From: Gordonia jinghuaiqii
GTDB taxonomy: Bacteria; Actinomycetota; Actinomycetes; Mycobacteriales; Mycobacteriaceae
Assembly (NCBI RefSeq): GCF_014041935.1
Contig: NZ_CP059491.1
Span: 2,170,001 to 2,234,000, forward strand
Direction of reading: 5' to 3'
Length of the DNA: 64,000 nucleotides
Shown piece by piece: positions 1-8,311 of the stretch. How positions within the stretch are numbered: the stretch's first letter is position 1; every line of letters starts with the position of its first letter. The notes below the pieces were generated by a model. That model ran no database searches. It was given only the letters and a program-made list of their open reading frames with translations, and had not been told where the DNA came from. The position numbers were made by a program, and so were the translations under genes.

Positions 1-1110
1 GACGGCGATCAGCAGACCGATGGCCTCGAGCGGGAGGTCGAGGGAGGTCGCGAGGAAGGTGGCGACCACCGGGAACCCGCCCGGAACGGTGATGGTTCCC
101 ATGTTGAGCAGGATGGCGAGCGCCATTCCCAGGGCGATGTCGCCGATGGTCAGCTCCACTCGGCCCGCCTGGGCAAGGAACATCACCACGATCATGTAGT
201 TGAGTACGGCGCCGTAGGAGCCCATGGTCAGGCCGATCGACAGGGTGAAGTTGGCGACCTTCTGGCTGACCCCGACCTTTTCGACGGTGTTCTTGAGGAC
301 GGTCGGGAAGGTGACGGCCGAGCTCGTGGTGGTGACCGCGATGGCGGTCTGTTCGACCAGCTTGCCGGGCAGCTTCCACGGGTTCAGTCGCGTGCGGGCC
401 GTGACCACGACGACGAACAGCACGAACAGGATCGCCACGCCGAGCGCCGTGGTGCCGAGGTACTTCAGCGCGGTGGAGACGACGGAGAGGCCCACGTCGC
501 CGGCCAGCGGGGCCAGCAGGCAGAAGACGCCGATCGGGGCGATGTACATGACCAGGCGGATCATGGTGAGCACGATCTGTTGGATCTGATCGATGAACGT
601 GAGCACCCGATCGTCGCCGGAGGTGTTGATGTGAATTCGCAGGGCGACGCCGAAGAGCAGGGCGAAGATGATGATCGGCACCATCGAGGCCGTCGACATC
701 GCTTCGAAGACGTTCTTGGACACGAAGTTCAGCAGGGTGTCCTGCCAGCCGGTGGTGTCGGCGGCTTCCTGTTCGAGGGTCGGCTCGAGTTCCCCGTCGA
801 AGACCATTCCGGCGCCGGGCTTGATGAGCGCGCTGAGCCCCCAGGCCAGAAACGCTGCGACAACCGAGAATCCGAGCATCCACTTGAAAGTGCGGAATGC
901 GATCCGCCCGGTGCCGGCCCCCGACATCGAGGCGGTCGCCACGATCACCGACGCGAGAACCAAAGGCACGATGGACATCTGGATCAGGCGGATGAACATG
1001 TCGCCGACGAACTTCAGGTTGGCGGCCCATTCGCCGACGATCAGTCCGAAGACCAGGCCGGCGATTGCGCCGATACCGATCTGTAGTGCTGGGTGTTTCA
1101 GTGCCTTCAC
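1..1110 (-). CDS. SDF-family dicarboxylate/amino acid:cation symporter (3' end outside window)
   Basis: Secondary transporter of the sodium:dicarboxylate symporter (SDF) family; at least 370 residues are visible and the reading frame runs off the left edge. The GTG start at 1110 is chosen because TGAGGAG lies about 5 nt upstream and the protein begins with a hydrophobic helix (VKALKHPALQIGIGAIAG). The re-entrant-loop serine/threonine motif TTSSAVTFP is present. At the place where canonical members carry N(M/L)DGT in helix 7, this protein reads LTMGSYGAVLNY, so the usual Na+/substrate ligand motif is replaced. That makes it a divergent subfamily member whose substrate I would not assign; cystine-type SDF carriers also lack NMDGT. 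The second SDF gene of this window (33.3-34.8 kb) has the canonical motif. No adjacent regulator is visible. Confidence 0.85.
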   Translation of the reverse strand, partial: MKALKHPALQIGIGAIAGLVFGLIVGEWAANLKFVGDMFIRLIQMSIVPLVLASVIVATASMSGAGTGRIAFRTFKWMLGFSVVAAFLAWGLSALIKPGAGMVFDGELEPTLEQEAADTTGWQDTLLNFVSKNVFEAMSTASMVPIIIFALLFGVALRIHINTSGDDRVLTFIDQIQQIVLTMIRLVMYIAPIGVFCLLAPLAGDVGLSVVSTALKYLGTTALGVAILFVLFVVVVTARTRLNPWKLPGKLVEQTAIAVTTTSSAVTFPTVLKNTVEKVGVSQKVANFTLSIGLTMGSYGAVLNYMIVVMFLAQAGRVELTIGDIALGMALAILLNMGTITVPGGFPVVATFLATSLDLPLEAIGLLIAV

Positions 1111-1330
1111 GGGTGCTCCTCACGCAAGGCGCGATCAGGGGCACGGATCGTGACCCGGCGCGCTTCGGATACGGCGGGAGCCTAGTTTTCGCGAGCTACG
1201 CCGATGTGTCACGGATTTGACGATGAGATGTCGTTGCAGCTGGGGGCCCGATCTCGTCCGAATCGTCCCCCGCTCCCTGATGAGGAGGATCAGGTGAGGT
1301 GCGAAGGGCCGCCGACCACAGTGCTCGTGG

Positions 1331-2956
1331 TCAGTGACTGCTCAGGAGCTCTTCGAGCTGTGACTCGATGCCTGAGGTGGTCGCGGTGGAGCCCCGCTCG
1401 ACCGGTCTGTCGATGGTGAAGCGTTGGTCGATGATTCGGCGGGTGTGCAGGCGGGGGGTGTACGGGCGTGGGGTATCGCCGGACGTCTGGGGTCCGTGGA
1501 TCTCGTGGCGCACCTGCGCGAGGTGGGCGCTCAGCCGGTCGGGTGCGTCGGGCCGCCGGTTGATGCGTTCGGGGTTGGGTGGTGCTCCTGGCTCGGCGTT
1601 GAGTCGCCAGACGCAGCGGCCTTCGTCGGGGCCGGAGCGTTGCATTCGGGTGGTGTACTGGCCGGGTTTGTCGCCGACCATCCGGTTGTGTCGCGGGCAG
1701 GCGGGAGTCAGGTCGGTGATGTCGGTGAGTCCGCCCATGCTCCAGTCGAGTTGGGCGTGATGCATCTCGACCTGGGAGGCGGGTTGCCCACAGCCGGGTG
1801 TGGAGCAGACTTCGCCGTCGGGGCGGGCGAAGGAGACGAGGCGCTGATCGCGGGTGGCGAGGCGTTTGCCGTGTCCGAAGTACAGCGGGACGGCGGTGGT
1901 GTCCTTGAAGATCGCGAGGTAGGGCTGGGCGTCGGCAGCGAGCTCGATGACGTCGGCGATCGGCATGACTGTTCCGGTGACGGTCGTGGCGAGGCCGGCT
2001 TCGCGGATGAGGTCGTTGAGGTCGGCTTTGATGATGAGTTGGACCGGTAGGCCGCGGTGAGTCTCTCCGAGGAGGCCGTCGTCGAGCACGGCTTTCAGCA
2101 GCGCGTTGAAGGCGTCGTGGTTGATCTGGGCGGGTGTGCGCAGGTCGCGCGCGGCGGCAACCTTCACCACCGCGGGGTCGGCGTCTTCGAACGAGCCGTG
2201 CGGACTGTCCGGGTCCTCGGGGTTGTTCATACCGGGTTTGGCCCACACGGCGAGCAGCATCGTGACCCGCGCGACCAGCTCGGGGGTGAGGGTGGCCGAC
2301 ATCTTTGCGGTCCCGTCGGCACGCTGCCGATTCACCCAGAGGTTGCGGCGTCGTTGGCGGTCGGTGTCGTCGGCCAGGGTGCCGTCGGGGTCGAGATGGG
2401 CGATGAGACGTGCCCCGAGGTCGGTGATGTCGGCGGGGGTGTGGGCGATGGCGATCTCGGTCATCTGTCGTTCGGCGGCGACCTTGACGTCATGTTCGAC
2501 GGCCGAGGGGATGTCATCCAGCACATCGATGACGGCTCGCACGTGTGCGGTGCCGACGGCGCCGTCGGCGAAGGCTTCGGCCAGTGTGGGGTGGTCGGGT
2601 TCGAGTGGTTCGCCGAGATGATTGGTGAAGGTGGCGAGGGCGTTGCGGTGTTTGTTGCGCCGCAACGGATCAGATACGCGCAGCCGGTGGGTCATGAACG
2701 AGGTGATACTGCGGTGTCCGGTGGTGCCGGCAAGGTCACGGTTGATGATCTCGACCATCTGCCGGTCCCCGGCGTATGTCACTCGTGCGATGGCGCGCTC
2801 GGTCGCGGCGGCCACGTCGATGAGCTCGCTGCTGGTGCACGGGGCGAGGTCCACCGTCTGCAGCTCGTCGACAATCCGGTGTAGCTCAGCGGCGAGTTCT
2901 GAGGCTCGGGACAGTGGTGTGTCAGTGTCGCCGGGTAATTGCGTTGCGTCGGACAT
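1331..2956 (-). CDS. DUF222 / 13E12-repeat family HNH endonuclease-like protein
   Basis: 541-residue protein of the actinobacterial 13E12-repeat type: a long N-terminal DUF222 helical domain (roughly 15-330) followed by a C-terminal HNH module. The HNH shows CSTPGC, the histidine pair in EMHHAQ (H399/H400), and the distal CPRHN. The ATG at 2956 is chosen because a G-rich ribosome-binding sequence (GGGGGGTG) precedes it; an in-frame GTG lies 9 nt upstream. The frame stays open to 3229, but that extension has no family character. A LexA-type box lies 27 nt upstream of the start, matching the known LexA control of several 13E12 genes in M. tuberculosis. These genes are multicopy in mycobacteria and Gordonia; their substrate is unknown. 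The last residues (LSSH) are encoded close to a small GACCAC/GTGGTC hairpin. Confidence 0.85.
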   Translation of the reverse strand: MSDATQLPGDTDTPLSRASELAAELHRIVDELQTVDLAPCTSSELIDVAAATERAIARVTYAGDRQMVEIINRDLAGTTGHRSITSFMTHRLRVSDPLRRNKHRNALATFTNHLGEPLEPDHPTLAEAFADGAVGTAHVRAVIDVLDDIPSAVEHDVKVAAERQMTEIAIAHTPADITDLGARLIAHLDPDGTLADDTDRQRRRNLWVNRQRADGTAKMSATLTPELVARVTMLLAVWAKPGMNNPEDPDSPHGSFEDADPAVVKVAAARDLRTPAQINHDAFNALLKAVLDDGLLGETHRGLPVQLIIKADLNDLIREAGLATTVTGTVMPIADVIELAADAQPYLAIFKDTTAVPLYFGHGKRLATRDQRLVSFARPDGEVCSTPGCGQPASQVEMHHAQLDWSMGGLTDITDLTPACPRHNRMVGDKPGQYTTRMQRSGPDEGRCVWRLNAEPGAPPNPERINRRPDAPDRLSAHLAQVRHEIHGPQTSGDTPRPYTPRLHTRRIIDQRFTIDRPVERGSTATTSGIESQLEELLSSH

Positions 2957-2982
2957 GACGGTCACCCCCCGGAGCCGATAGT

Positions 2983-2998
2983 TCGAATGTAGGTTCGA
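2983..2998 (-). promoter_or_regulatory. LexA/SOS box upstream of the DUF222-HNH gene
   Basis: TCGAATGTAGGTTCGA differs at one position from the actinobacterial LexA consensus TCGAAC-N4-GTTCGA, with exact 16-bp spacing. It lies 27 nt upstream of the DUF222-HNH start, where LexA would overlap the promoter or leader. No other gene starts near it. Confidence 0.75.
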
Positions 2999-3102
2999 TT
3001 CTACACCGACTTTCGTTGTCCTGCAACGATTATCCGGATCGAAGGTGGGCCGGATCTTGTCGGTGGTATCTGATATGCCCACTTGCCCGCGTGAGCTCGA
3101 GA

Positions 3103-3180
3103 CTTCATTTCGACGACGCGACCTCGATCGAAGTCGAACCGTCGAACCGACGTCGCACGCGACATCAATCCGACCCGGGC
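3103..3180. repeat. Dispersed palindromic repeat, copy A
   Basis: Intergenic segment with a near-palindromic core CGACCTCGATCGAAGTCG (3119-3136), followed by GTCGCACGCGAC (3152-3163) and TCCGACCCGGG (3169-3179). The same three blocks occur in the same order at 12.05-12.16 kb, and the reverse complement of this copy also aligns over about 46 bp with the left arm of that second copy. It lies between the SOS box and the decayed YciI gene. Confidence 0.65.
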
Positions 3181-3339
3181 GACCCCGACCACGCACCAAA
3201 AACGAACCCCGGAGCGTTCCGCGGAACACTCCGAGTGGGCCCGGCTCCGCACCCGGTGGACACGTCGAGATCCGGCCACTCGCACCGTACTGAGCTCATG
3301 ACCGAACCCGCATTCTTGCGTCACTGACGAGGAGATTCC

Positions 3340-3639
3340 GTGACCTCGATCGCGCCGAGGACGCCCCGATCGCCTCGTCGATGTCGGCGAGGCGATCGGG
3401 GCGATCGCCGCCACCGAACTCACGCACCTCTGCGAACGGCCCGGACGACGCCACGCCGCGTTCGCCGGAGCGTCGGTGTGCACCATGACCCGCTCGTCCT
3501 CGAGGGCGAACGAGCTGCCGACGACGCCCGCCTCGGTGATCTCCTTGTCGAACGCGAAGAACTCCTCGGGGCTCGCGCCCCCGTCCTCACGGCACGCCGG
3601 ATCGTCGACATGGCCCATGAGAAGCAGTGCGTACTTCAT
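3340..3639 (-). pseudogene. Decayed YciI-family (DGPF domain) gene
   Basis: From the ATG at 3639 the frame reads MKYALLLMGHVDD and continues like a YciI protein (EEFFAFDKEITEAGVV, then VHTDAPANAAW near 3430). The family continuation is then lost from this frame, but a neighbouring frame on the same strand carries GPFAEVREFGGG and ADIDEAIGA, the remains of the DGPFAE...DLDEA segment. One frameshift plus internal loss near 3420-3380 explains this. The open frame runs on to 3001 through the palindromic repeat as unrelated, arginine-rich sequence. Intact YciI proteins are about 100-130 residues and of unclear physiological role; in actinobacteria they often accompany ECF sigma factors, none of which is present here. 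Confidence 0.7.
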
Positions 3640-3731
3640 GTTTCCTCGAGTTCGCTGTCGCGGAGCCGACCGGCCGACACCATGGTGACGTACGGGAGGA
3701 CGGGGAATCGACAGGTGCGGGCGGACATACG

Positions 3732-3765
3732 AAAAATGGGAGACCCTGGATCAGGGTCTCCCATT
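3732..3765 (-). terminator. Rho-independent terminator of tRNA-His
   Basis: A 14-bp perfect stem (AATGGGAGACCCTG / CAGGGTCTCCCATT) with a 3-nt loop is followed on the minus strand by TTTTT. It starts a few nucleotides after the tRNA-His 3' end, a classic intrinsic terminator. Confidence 0.85.
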
Positions 3766-3771
3766 CGTCGG

Positions 3772-3845
3772 GGTGGATGACGGGACTCGAACCCGCGACA
3801 GCCAGGATCACAACCTGGTGCTCTACCAACTGAACTACATCCACC
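3772..3845 (-). tRNA. tRNA-His (GTG anticodon)
   Basis: Minus-strand cloverleaf: acceptor GTGGATG/CATCCAC, anticodon arm CCAGG-TTGTGAT-CCTGG with anticodon GTG, and a T arm around GGTTCGAGTCC. A G is encoded at position -1 (3845) opposite discriminator C, as expected for tRNA-His. The 3' CCA is not encoded. It lies next to orn, as hisT does in M. tuberculosis. Confidence 0.93.
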
Positions 3846-3946
3846 ATTGGCGTCGGAAACCTGGGCTTTCGCGCCGGGCCTCAGAGCCAAGAACACTCTA
3901 GCGGGTTGATGCCTCAGAACTCCAATCGGTTACCTGAACAGGGAGT

Positions 3947-4546
3947 TCAGGCAGGTCCGAGGTCCTTGACGATCTCTGCGATGGCATCGGTGTCGGGTCC
4001 GGGGGCAGGAACGAAAGCGGCCGCGCGGTAGTAGCGGAGCTCCCGGATCGATTCGCGGATGTCGGCGAGGGCGCGGTGGGCCAGGCCCTTGTCGGGCTGG
4101 CCGAAGTACACCTTCGGGTACCACCGACGGCACAGTTCCTTGATGGAACTCACGTCGACCATGCGGTAGTGCAGGTAGGCGTCGAGTTCCGGCATGTCGC
4201 GGGTGATGAAACCGCGGTCGGTGGCGATCGAGTTGCCGGCCAGGGGCACCGCCCCGGCTGTGGTCACATGCTTGCGGATGTAGTCCAGCACCATCTTCTC
4301 CGCCTCGGCGAGGGTGACCGTGGACGCGCGCACCTCGTCGGTGAGGCCCGAGGCGGCGTGCATCTTGGTCACCACGTCGGGCATCGACGCGAGAGCCTCG
4401 TCGTCGGCGTGGATCACCACGTCGACGCCGTCGCCGAGAATGTTGAGGTCACCGTCGGTCACGAGGGCCGCGATCTCGATGAGTTTGTCCGACTCGAGTC
4501 GGAGTCCGGTCATCTCGCAATCGATCCACACCAATTTGTCCTGCAC
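3947..4546 (-). CDS. orn: Oligoribonuclease
   Basis: 199-residue DEDDh 3'-5' exoribonuclease that degrades 2-5 nt RNA oligonucleotides, including pGpG and other linear dinucleotides, to mononucleotides in the cytosol. Exo I is [10 protein letters not shown] (D9, E11), an Exo II segment NSIATDRGF follows, and Exo III contains [12 protein letters not shown] with the catalytic His and Asp. Length and start ([14 protein letters not shown]) are typical of the family. It is a single-copy housekeeping gene in this group, downstream of cmrA on the same strand with about 100 bp between them. In M. tuberculosis orn (Rv2511) sits close to cmrA (Rv2509) and hisT, as here. Confidence 0.95.
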   Translation of the reverse strand: MQDKLVWIDCEMTGLRLESDKLIEIAALVTDGDLNILGDGVDVVIHADDEALASMPDVVTKMHAASGLTDEVRASTVTLAEAEKMVLDYIRKHVTTAGAVPLAGNSIATDRGFITRDMPELDAYLHYRMVDVSSIKELCRRWYPKVYFGQPDKGLAHRALADIRESIRELRYYRAAAFVPAPGPDTDAIAEIVKDLGPA

Positions 4547-4650
4547 CCGTCAACCTTAGCCAACTGTGCGTCGTCGCCCTTGTGGGCCGGTGGGACAAGG
4601 ACGCCGTGCTCGTCGACGCCGTGAAACCCCCGAGGGGGGAGTTCGCAACC

Positions 4651-5457
4651 CTATTCTGCGCTGAACTTGCGGTAGAAACCGCCGACGATCGGTGCGACGA
4701 CGCCGCGCGGGGTGTAGCCGCCGGCGACCGACATGGCCTTCGACAGGGTTCCGGGGACGATGCGCATCTTGTTGTGCGCCAGCGCATCCAGGCTCATCTC
4801 GGCGACCTTCGACGACGAGTGCCAGAGGAAGTCGGGTACCACCTTGTCGACGATCGACGCCTCGTCGGGCGAGGGGGTGTGCGTACGCACCGGGCCGGGC
4901 GCGAGCAGCGTGACGTGCACGCCCTGCCCGGACACCTCGCCGCGCAGCGACTCGCTGAAGGTGTTCACGAACGCCTTCGACGCCGCGTAGGTGGAGTTGT
5001 TGGGGATCGGCATGTTCCCGGCCGCTGAGCCGACCATGAGGATGCCGCCGGACCCGCGCTTCACCATCTGCGGGAGTACCGCGAGGGTGAGATCGTGGAC
5101 GGCATTGACGTTGAGCCGTACCTGGGCGCGTTCGTAGTCGGCGTCGAGCTCGGCCACGGCCCCGAAAGTGGCGATACCGGCGTTGTTGCACAGGATGGAG
5201 ATCTCGCGGCCGGCGAACTCGGCGGCGAGGACCTCTACCTTGGCCGGGTCGGACAGATCCACCGCGCGTACTTCGACGGCCACCTGATGCGCCGTGCGCA
5301 GCTCCCCGGCGAGCTCTTCCAGGAGCTCACCGCGACGGGCGACGAGAATGACCGAGTGGCCCCGGGCGGCGAGCGTACGAGCGAGTTCGCGACCGATTCC
5401 CGACGAGGCGCCGGTGACGACGGCGCGGGCGTTGGCTGAGGGCGGCGGTACCGGCAT
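4651..5457 (-). CDS. cmrA: SDR-family mycolate reductase (CmrA-like)
   Basis: 268-residue classical short-chain dehydrogenase: NADP-binding TGASSGIG at 15-22, NNAG at 91-94, and catalytic S144, Y157 and K161 (YAASK). The C-terminal segment about 190-268 (SLDALAHNKMRIVPG) extends beyond the minimal SDR fold. Position beside orn and tRNA-His matches M. tuberculosis Rv2509/CmrA, which reduces the 3-oxo group of the newly condensed mycolic precursor on trehalose after Pks13. The assignment rests on synteny and the SDR motifs; another SDR subtype is possible. If right, it implies a mycolate-containing envelope. The ATG at 5457 gives the N-terminus MPVPPPSANARAVVTG. Confidence 0.8.
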   Translation of the reverse strand: MPVPPPSANARAVVTGASSGIGRELARTLAARGHSVILVARRGELLEELAGELRTAHQVAVEVRAVDLSDPAKVEVLAAEFAGREISILCNNAGIATFGAVAELDADYERAQVRLNVNAVHDLTLAVLPQMVKRGSGGILMVGSAAGNMPIPNNSTYAASKAFVNTFSESLRGEVSGQGVHVTLLAPGPVRTHTPSPDEASIVDKVVPDFLWHSSSKVAEMSLDALAHNKMRIVPGTLSKAMSVAGGYTPRGVVAPIVGGFYRKFSAE

Positions 5458-5499
5458 GTCGCCATGGTAACCGCCGCCGGCTCAGCTCTTCCCAACGCT

Positions 5500-7563
5500 T
5501 CAGTCGATCCCGGCGGCGACCTCGGTGCCCTGCCGGATCGCCCGCTTGGCGTCGAGTTCGCCGGCGTGGTCGGCGCCGCCGATGACGTGAGTGGTGACCC
5601 CCGCGAGAGTCAGCGGATCGATGAGTTCGCGGACCGATTCCTGGCCGGCGCAGATCACCACGTTGTCGACCTCGAGGACGCGGGTCTCGGTGACCTTGCC
5701 CTCGTCGTCGCGGAAGCTCAGATGCAGACCCTGGTCGTCGATCCGGTCGTAGGTCGCGCCGCTGATCTGCTCCACGCCTTTCATCTTCATCGTCGCGCGA
5801 TGCACCCAGCCGGTGGTCTTGCCGAGCGACTTGCCCTGCTTACCCGACTTGCGCTGCACCATGTAGACCTGGCGCACCGCAGGCAAGGGCCGGGGCTTCG
5901 TGACGAAGCCGGGTTTCTCCGGATCCTCGGTCACGCCCCATTCCTGTTCCCATTCCTTCAGATTCAGCGTCGGCGACTCGTCGGTGGTGAGGAACTCGCT
6001 GACATCGAAGCCGATCCCGCCCGCGCCGATGACCGCGACGCGCTTGCCGATCTCGCGGTGGCCGAGGACGGCGTCGGCGTAGGACATCACCATCGGGTGG
6101 TCGACGCCGGGGAAGTTCGGGATACGCGGCACCACACCGGTCGCGACGATCACGTCGTCGAACTTCTCGGCGATGATGGAATCGGCGTCGGCCCGGGTGT
6201 TGAGACGGACATCGATGCCGAGCACCTCGATCTGGCGGGTGTAGTACCGGATGGTCTCCTTGAACTCCTCCTTGCCCGGGATGCGGGAGGCGATGGTGAA
6301 CTGGCCGCCGATGGAGTCGCCACTCTCGAACAGCGTGACCTTGTGGCCGCGCTGGGCGCCGGCGACCGCCGCGGACAGGCCGGCCGGGCCGGCGCCGATC
6401 ACGGCGACGCGCTTGGCCTTTCGGGTCGGGCCGAGGATCAGGGTGGTCTCGCGACCGGCCCTCGGGTTCACCAGGCAGGACACGTGCTTACCGACGAAAG
6501 CGTGGTCGAGGCACGCCTGGTTGCAGCCGATGCAGGTGTTGATCTCGTCGGAGCGGCCTTCGCGGGCCTTGTCGGCCAGGAACGGATCGGCCAGGAACGG
6601 GCGTGCCATCTGGATGGCGTCGACGCGTCCGTTCGCGAGGATCTCCTCACCCAGCTCGGGGGTGTTGATGCGGTTGGCGGCGATCAGCGGGATCGACACC
6701 TCGTCGCGTAGGCGTTCGGTGAACTTCACGAATGCGCCGCGGGGGACCGAGGTCACGATCGTCGGGACCTGGGCCTCGTGCCAACCGATGTCGGTGTTGA
6801 TCGCGTCGACGCCGAACTCCTCGGCCTTGCGCGCCATGAGGGCGATCTCGTCCCACGTCTGGCCCTTGCGGATCAGGTCGGCGACCGACTGACGCAGGAT
6901 GACCGGGTAGTCGCGCGGGACCTGCCGGCGGATCTCCTTGATGACCTCGACCAGGAAGCGCTGGCGGTTCTCGGTGGATCCGCCCCACTTGTCGGTGCGG
7001 TCGTTGGTGTGGGGGCAGAGGAACTGGTTGATCAGATAGCCTTCGCCGCCCATGATCTCGATGGCGTCATAGCCCGCCTTACGGGCGAGCTTGGCGGACT
7101 GTCCGAAGGTCCTGATGACGTGCCGGATGATCGGCTCGGTCATCCGGAGGTGCTTGAACGGATGGATCGGCGACGGTTCCTTGCCCGGCGCCACCTTGAA
7201 CGGCGTGTAGCCGTAGCGGCCGGCGTGGATCAACTGCATGGCGATCTTGCCGCCCTCGTCGTGCACGGCCTTGGTGACGCGCTTGTGCCGGGTCATGTCG
7301 AGGGTGTTGGTCATCTTGCCGCCGGCGAAGGCGAGCAACCCGGTGCGGCTGGTGCCGAACCCTCCGGTGATGATCAGTCCCGCACCACCTTTCGCACGTT
7401 CGGCGAAGTAGGCGGCCAGCTTGTCGGTGTCCCAGAACCGGTCCTCCAGGCCGGTGTGCATCGATCCCATCACCAGACGGTTCTCGATGGTCATGCCGCC
7501 GATCTGCAACGGCGTGAACAGATGCGGATAGTGCGGGTTGGGTTGTGCCGTGTGGGCTGACAT
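5500..7563 (-). CDS. fadH: NADPH-dependent 2,4-dienoyl-CoA reductase
   Basis: 687-residue flavoprotein of the old-yellow-enzyme/2,4-dienoyl-CoA reductase family, needed for beta-oxidation of unsaturated fatty acids. An N-terminal FMN-binding TIM barrel spans about 10-335, with the active-site region EIMGGEGYLINQFLCP. A [4Fe-4S] cluster motif CIGCNQACLDH plus a fourth Cys in KHVSC lies near 340-360. The C-terminal FAD/NADP module contains VIGAGPAGLSAAVAG and VIGAGGIGFDVSEF. Length matches E. coli FadH. The PadR-type regulator 73 bp upstream on the same strand could be co-transcribed; the same neighbour pair (Rv1175c/Rv1176c) occurs in M. tuberculosis. Confidence 0.93.
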   Translation of the reverse strand: MSAHTAQPNPHYPHLFTPLQIGGMTIENRLVMGSMHTGLEDRFWDTDKLAAYFAERAKGGAGLIITGGFGTSRTGLLAFAGGKMTNTLDMTRHKRVTKAVHDEGGKIAMQLIHAGRYGYTPFKVAPGKEPSPIHPFKHLRMTEPIIRHVIRTFGQSAKLARKAGYDAIEIMGGEGYLINQFLCPHTNDRTDKWGGSTENRQRFLVEVIKEIRRQVPRDYPVILRQSVADLIRKGQTWDEIALMARKAEEFGVDAINTDIGWHEAQVPTIVTSVPRGAFVKFTERLRDEVSIPLIAANRINTPELGEEILANGRVDAIQMARPFLADPFLADKAREGRSDEINTCIGCNQACLDHAFVGKHVSCLVNPRAGRETTLILGPTRKAKRVAVIGAGPAGLSAAVAGAQRGHKVTLFESGDSIGGQFTIASRIPGKEEFKETIRYYTRQIEVLGIDVRLNTRADADSIIAEKFDDVIVATGVVPRIPNFPGVDHPMVMSYADAVLGHREIGKRVAVIGAGGIGFDVSEFLTTDESPTLNLKEWEQEWGVTEDPEKPGFVTKPRPLPAVRQVYMVQRKSGKQGKSLGKTTGWVHRATMKMKGVEQISGATYDRIDDQGLHLSFRDDEGKVTETRVLEVDNVVICAGQESVRELIDPLTLAGVTTHVIGGADHAGELDAKRAIRQGTEVAAGID

Positions 7564-7636
7564 GGCGCGACCTTTCGTGTGAAGTCGTTTCTGCGGGTGC
7601 TGACAGTACTGCGGGTGCTGTTGTCGGACAGCGGTT

Positions 7637-8185
7637 TCAGCCGCTGGTGAGTTCTCGTTCGAGTGCCGGGATGACCTCGTCGCACCAGTCGATGAACCCC
7701 TGTTCCTGGCGGATGCCGCCGCGCAACACGAGGTACTGGTGCAGCTTGCGGCCGGTCAAGGTCTCGGGCTCGGGGTAGTAGTCCGCCTGGAAACCCTTGT
7801 AGAGCTCGAGTTGTGCGAGGTGCTCGTCACGATGTGCCTTCAACTCGCCGATGATGGCGGCGAGATCGCCGAACTCGGCTGCGCGCAGCTTCACGCCGAT
7901 GTCGCTGCGGAGTGGTTGCAGGGGAGTGGGGCTCATCGCCCACTCCGCCAGCGCGTCGCGCCCGGCGTCGGAGATCGTGTAGACCTTCTTGTCCGGCCTG
8001 CCGTCCTGACTGATCGACTCGACACTGACGAGTTCGTCGTCGAGGAGTTTCTTGAGTGTCCGGTAGATCTGCTGGTGCGTCGCCGACCAGAAATAGCCGA
8101 TGGACCGGTCGAATTGCTGACCGATCTCGTATCCGGTGCCGGGTCGCTCCGCCAGCGACACCAGAATCGCGTGTTCGAGCGCCAT
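7637..8185 (-). CDS. PadR-family transcriptional regulator
   Basis: 182-residue PadR/Vir-type regulator: an N-terminal winged helix (ALEHAILVSLAERPGTGYEI, then HQQIYRTLKKLLDD and DGRPDKKVYTIS in the wing) followed by a C-terminal dimerising helical domain (about 85-182). The ATG at 8185 is preferred because the family starts 3-6 residues before the HA(I/L)L segment; in-frame codons upstream encode no conserved sequence. It lies upstream of fadH on the same strand and diverges from a nucleobase permease. A 34-bp palindrome in the shared intergenic region is the likely operator, so self-regulation and control of one or both neighbours is expected. The effector is unknown; some PadR proteins sense phenolic acids. 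Confidence 0.88.
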   Translation of the reverse strand: MALEHAILVSLAERPGTGYEIGQQFDRSIGYFWSATHQQIYRTLKKLLDDELVSVESISQDGRPDKKVYTISDAGRDALAEWAMSPTPLQPLRSDIGVKLRAAEFGDLAAIIGELKAHRDEHLAQLELYKGFQADYYPEPETLTGRKLHQYLVLRGGIRQEQGFIDWCDEVIPALERELTSG

Positions 8186-8215
8186 GGCAAGCAAGCTAAC
8201 ATTGCACCTACGCAC

Positions 8216-8249
8216 TATGCAACAAGGTGTATATGAGTGCTGTTGCATA
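8216..8249. promoter_or_regulatory. Palindromic operator candidate between padR and permease
   Basis: Perfect inverted repeat TATGCAACA-N16-TGTTGCATA, 31 nt upstream of the padR start and 62 nt upstream of the permease start. Long-spaced palindromes with A/T-rich ends are typical of PadR autoregulatory operators. Confidence 0.6.
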
Positions 8250-8311
8250 TGGATCTCGCAGACGGGGCGTCCATGAGGCGGGCCGGCGGTACGTACCGCA
8301 AACTGTTGCGC

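Noticed and set aside
3001..3639. Intact 212-residue protein starting MKYALLLMGH
   Set aside because: Only the first about 70 residues resemble YciI; the rest is Arg-rich read-through into a palindromic repeat, while the true continuation lies in another frame.
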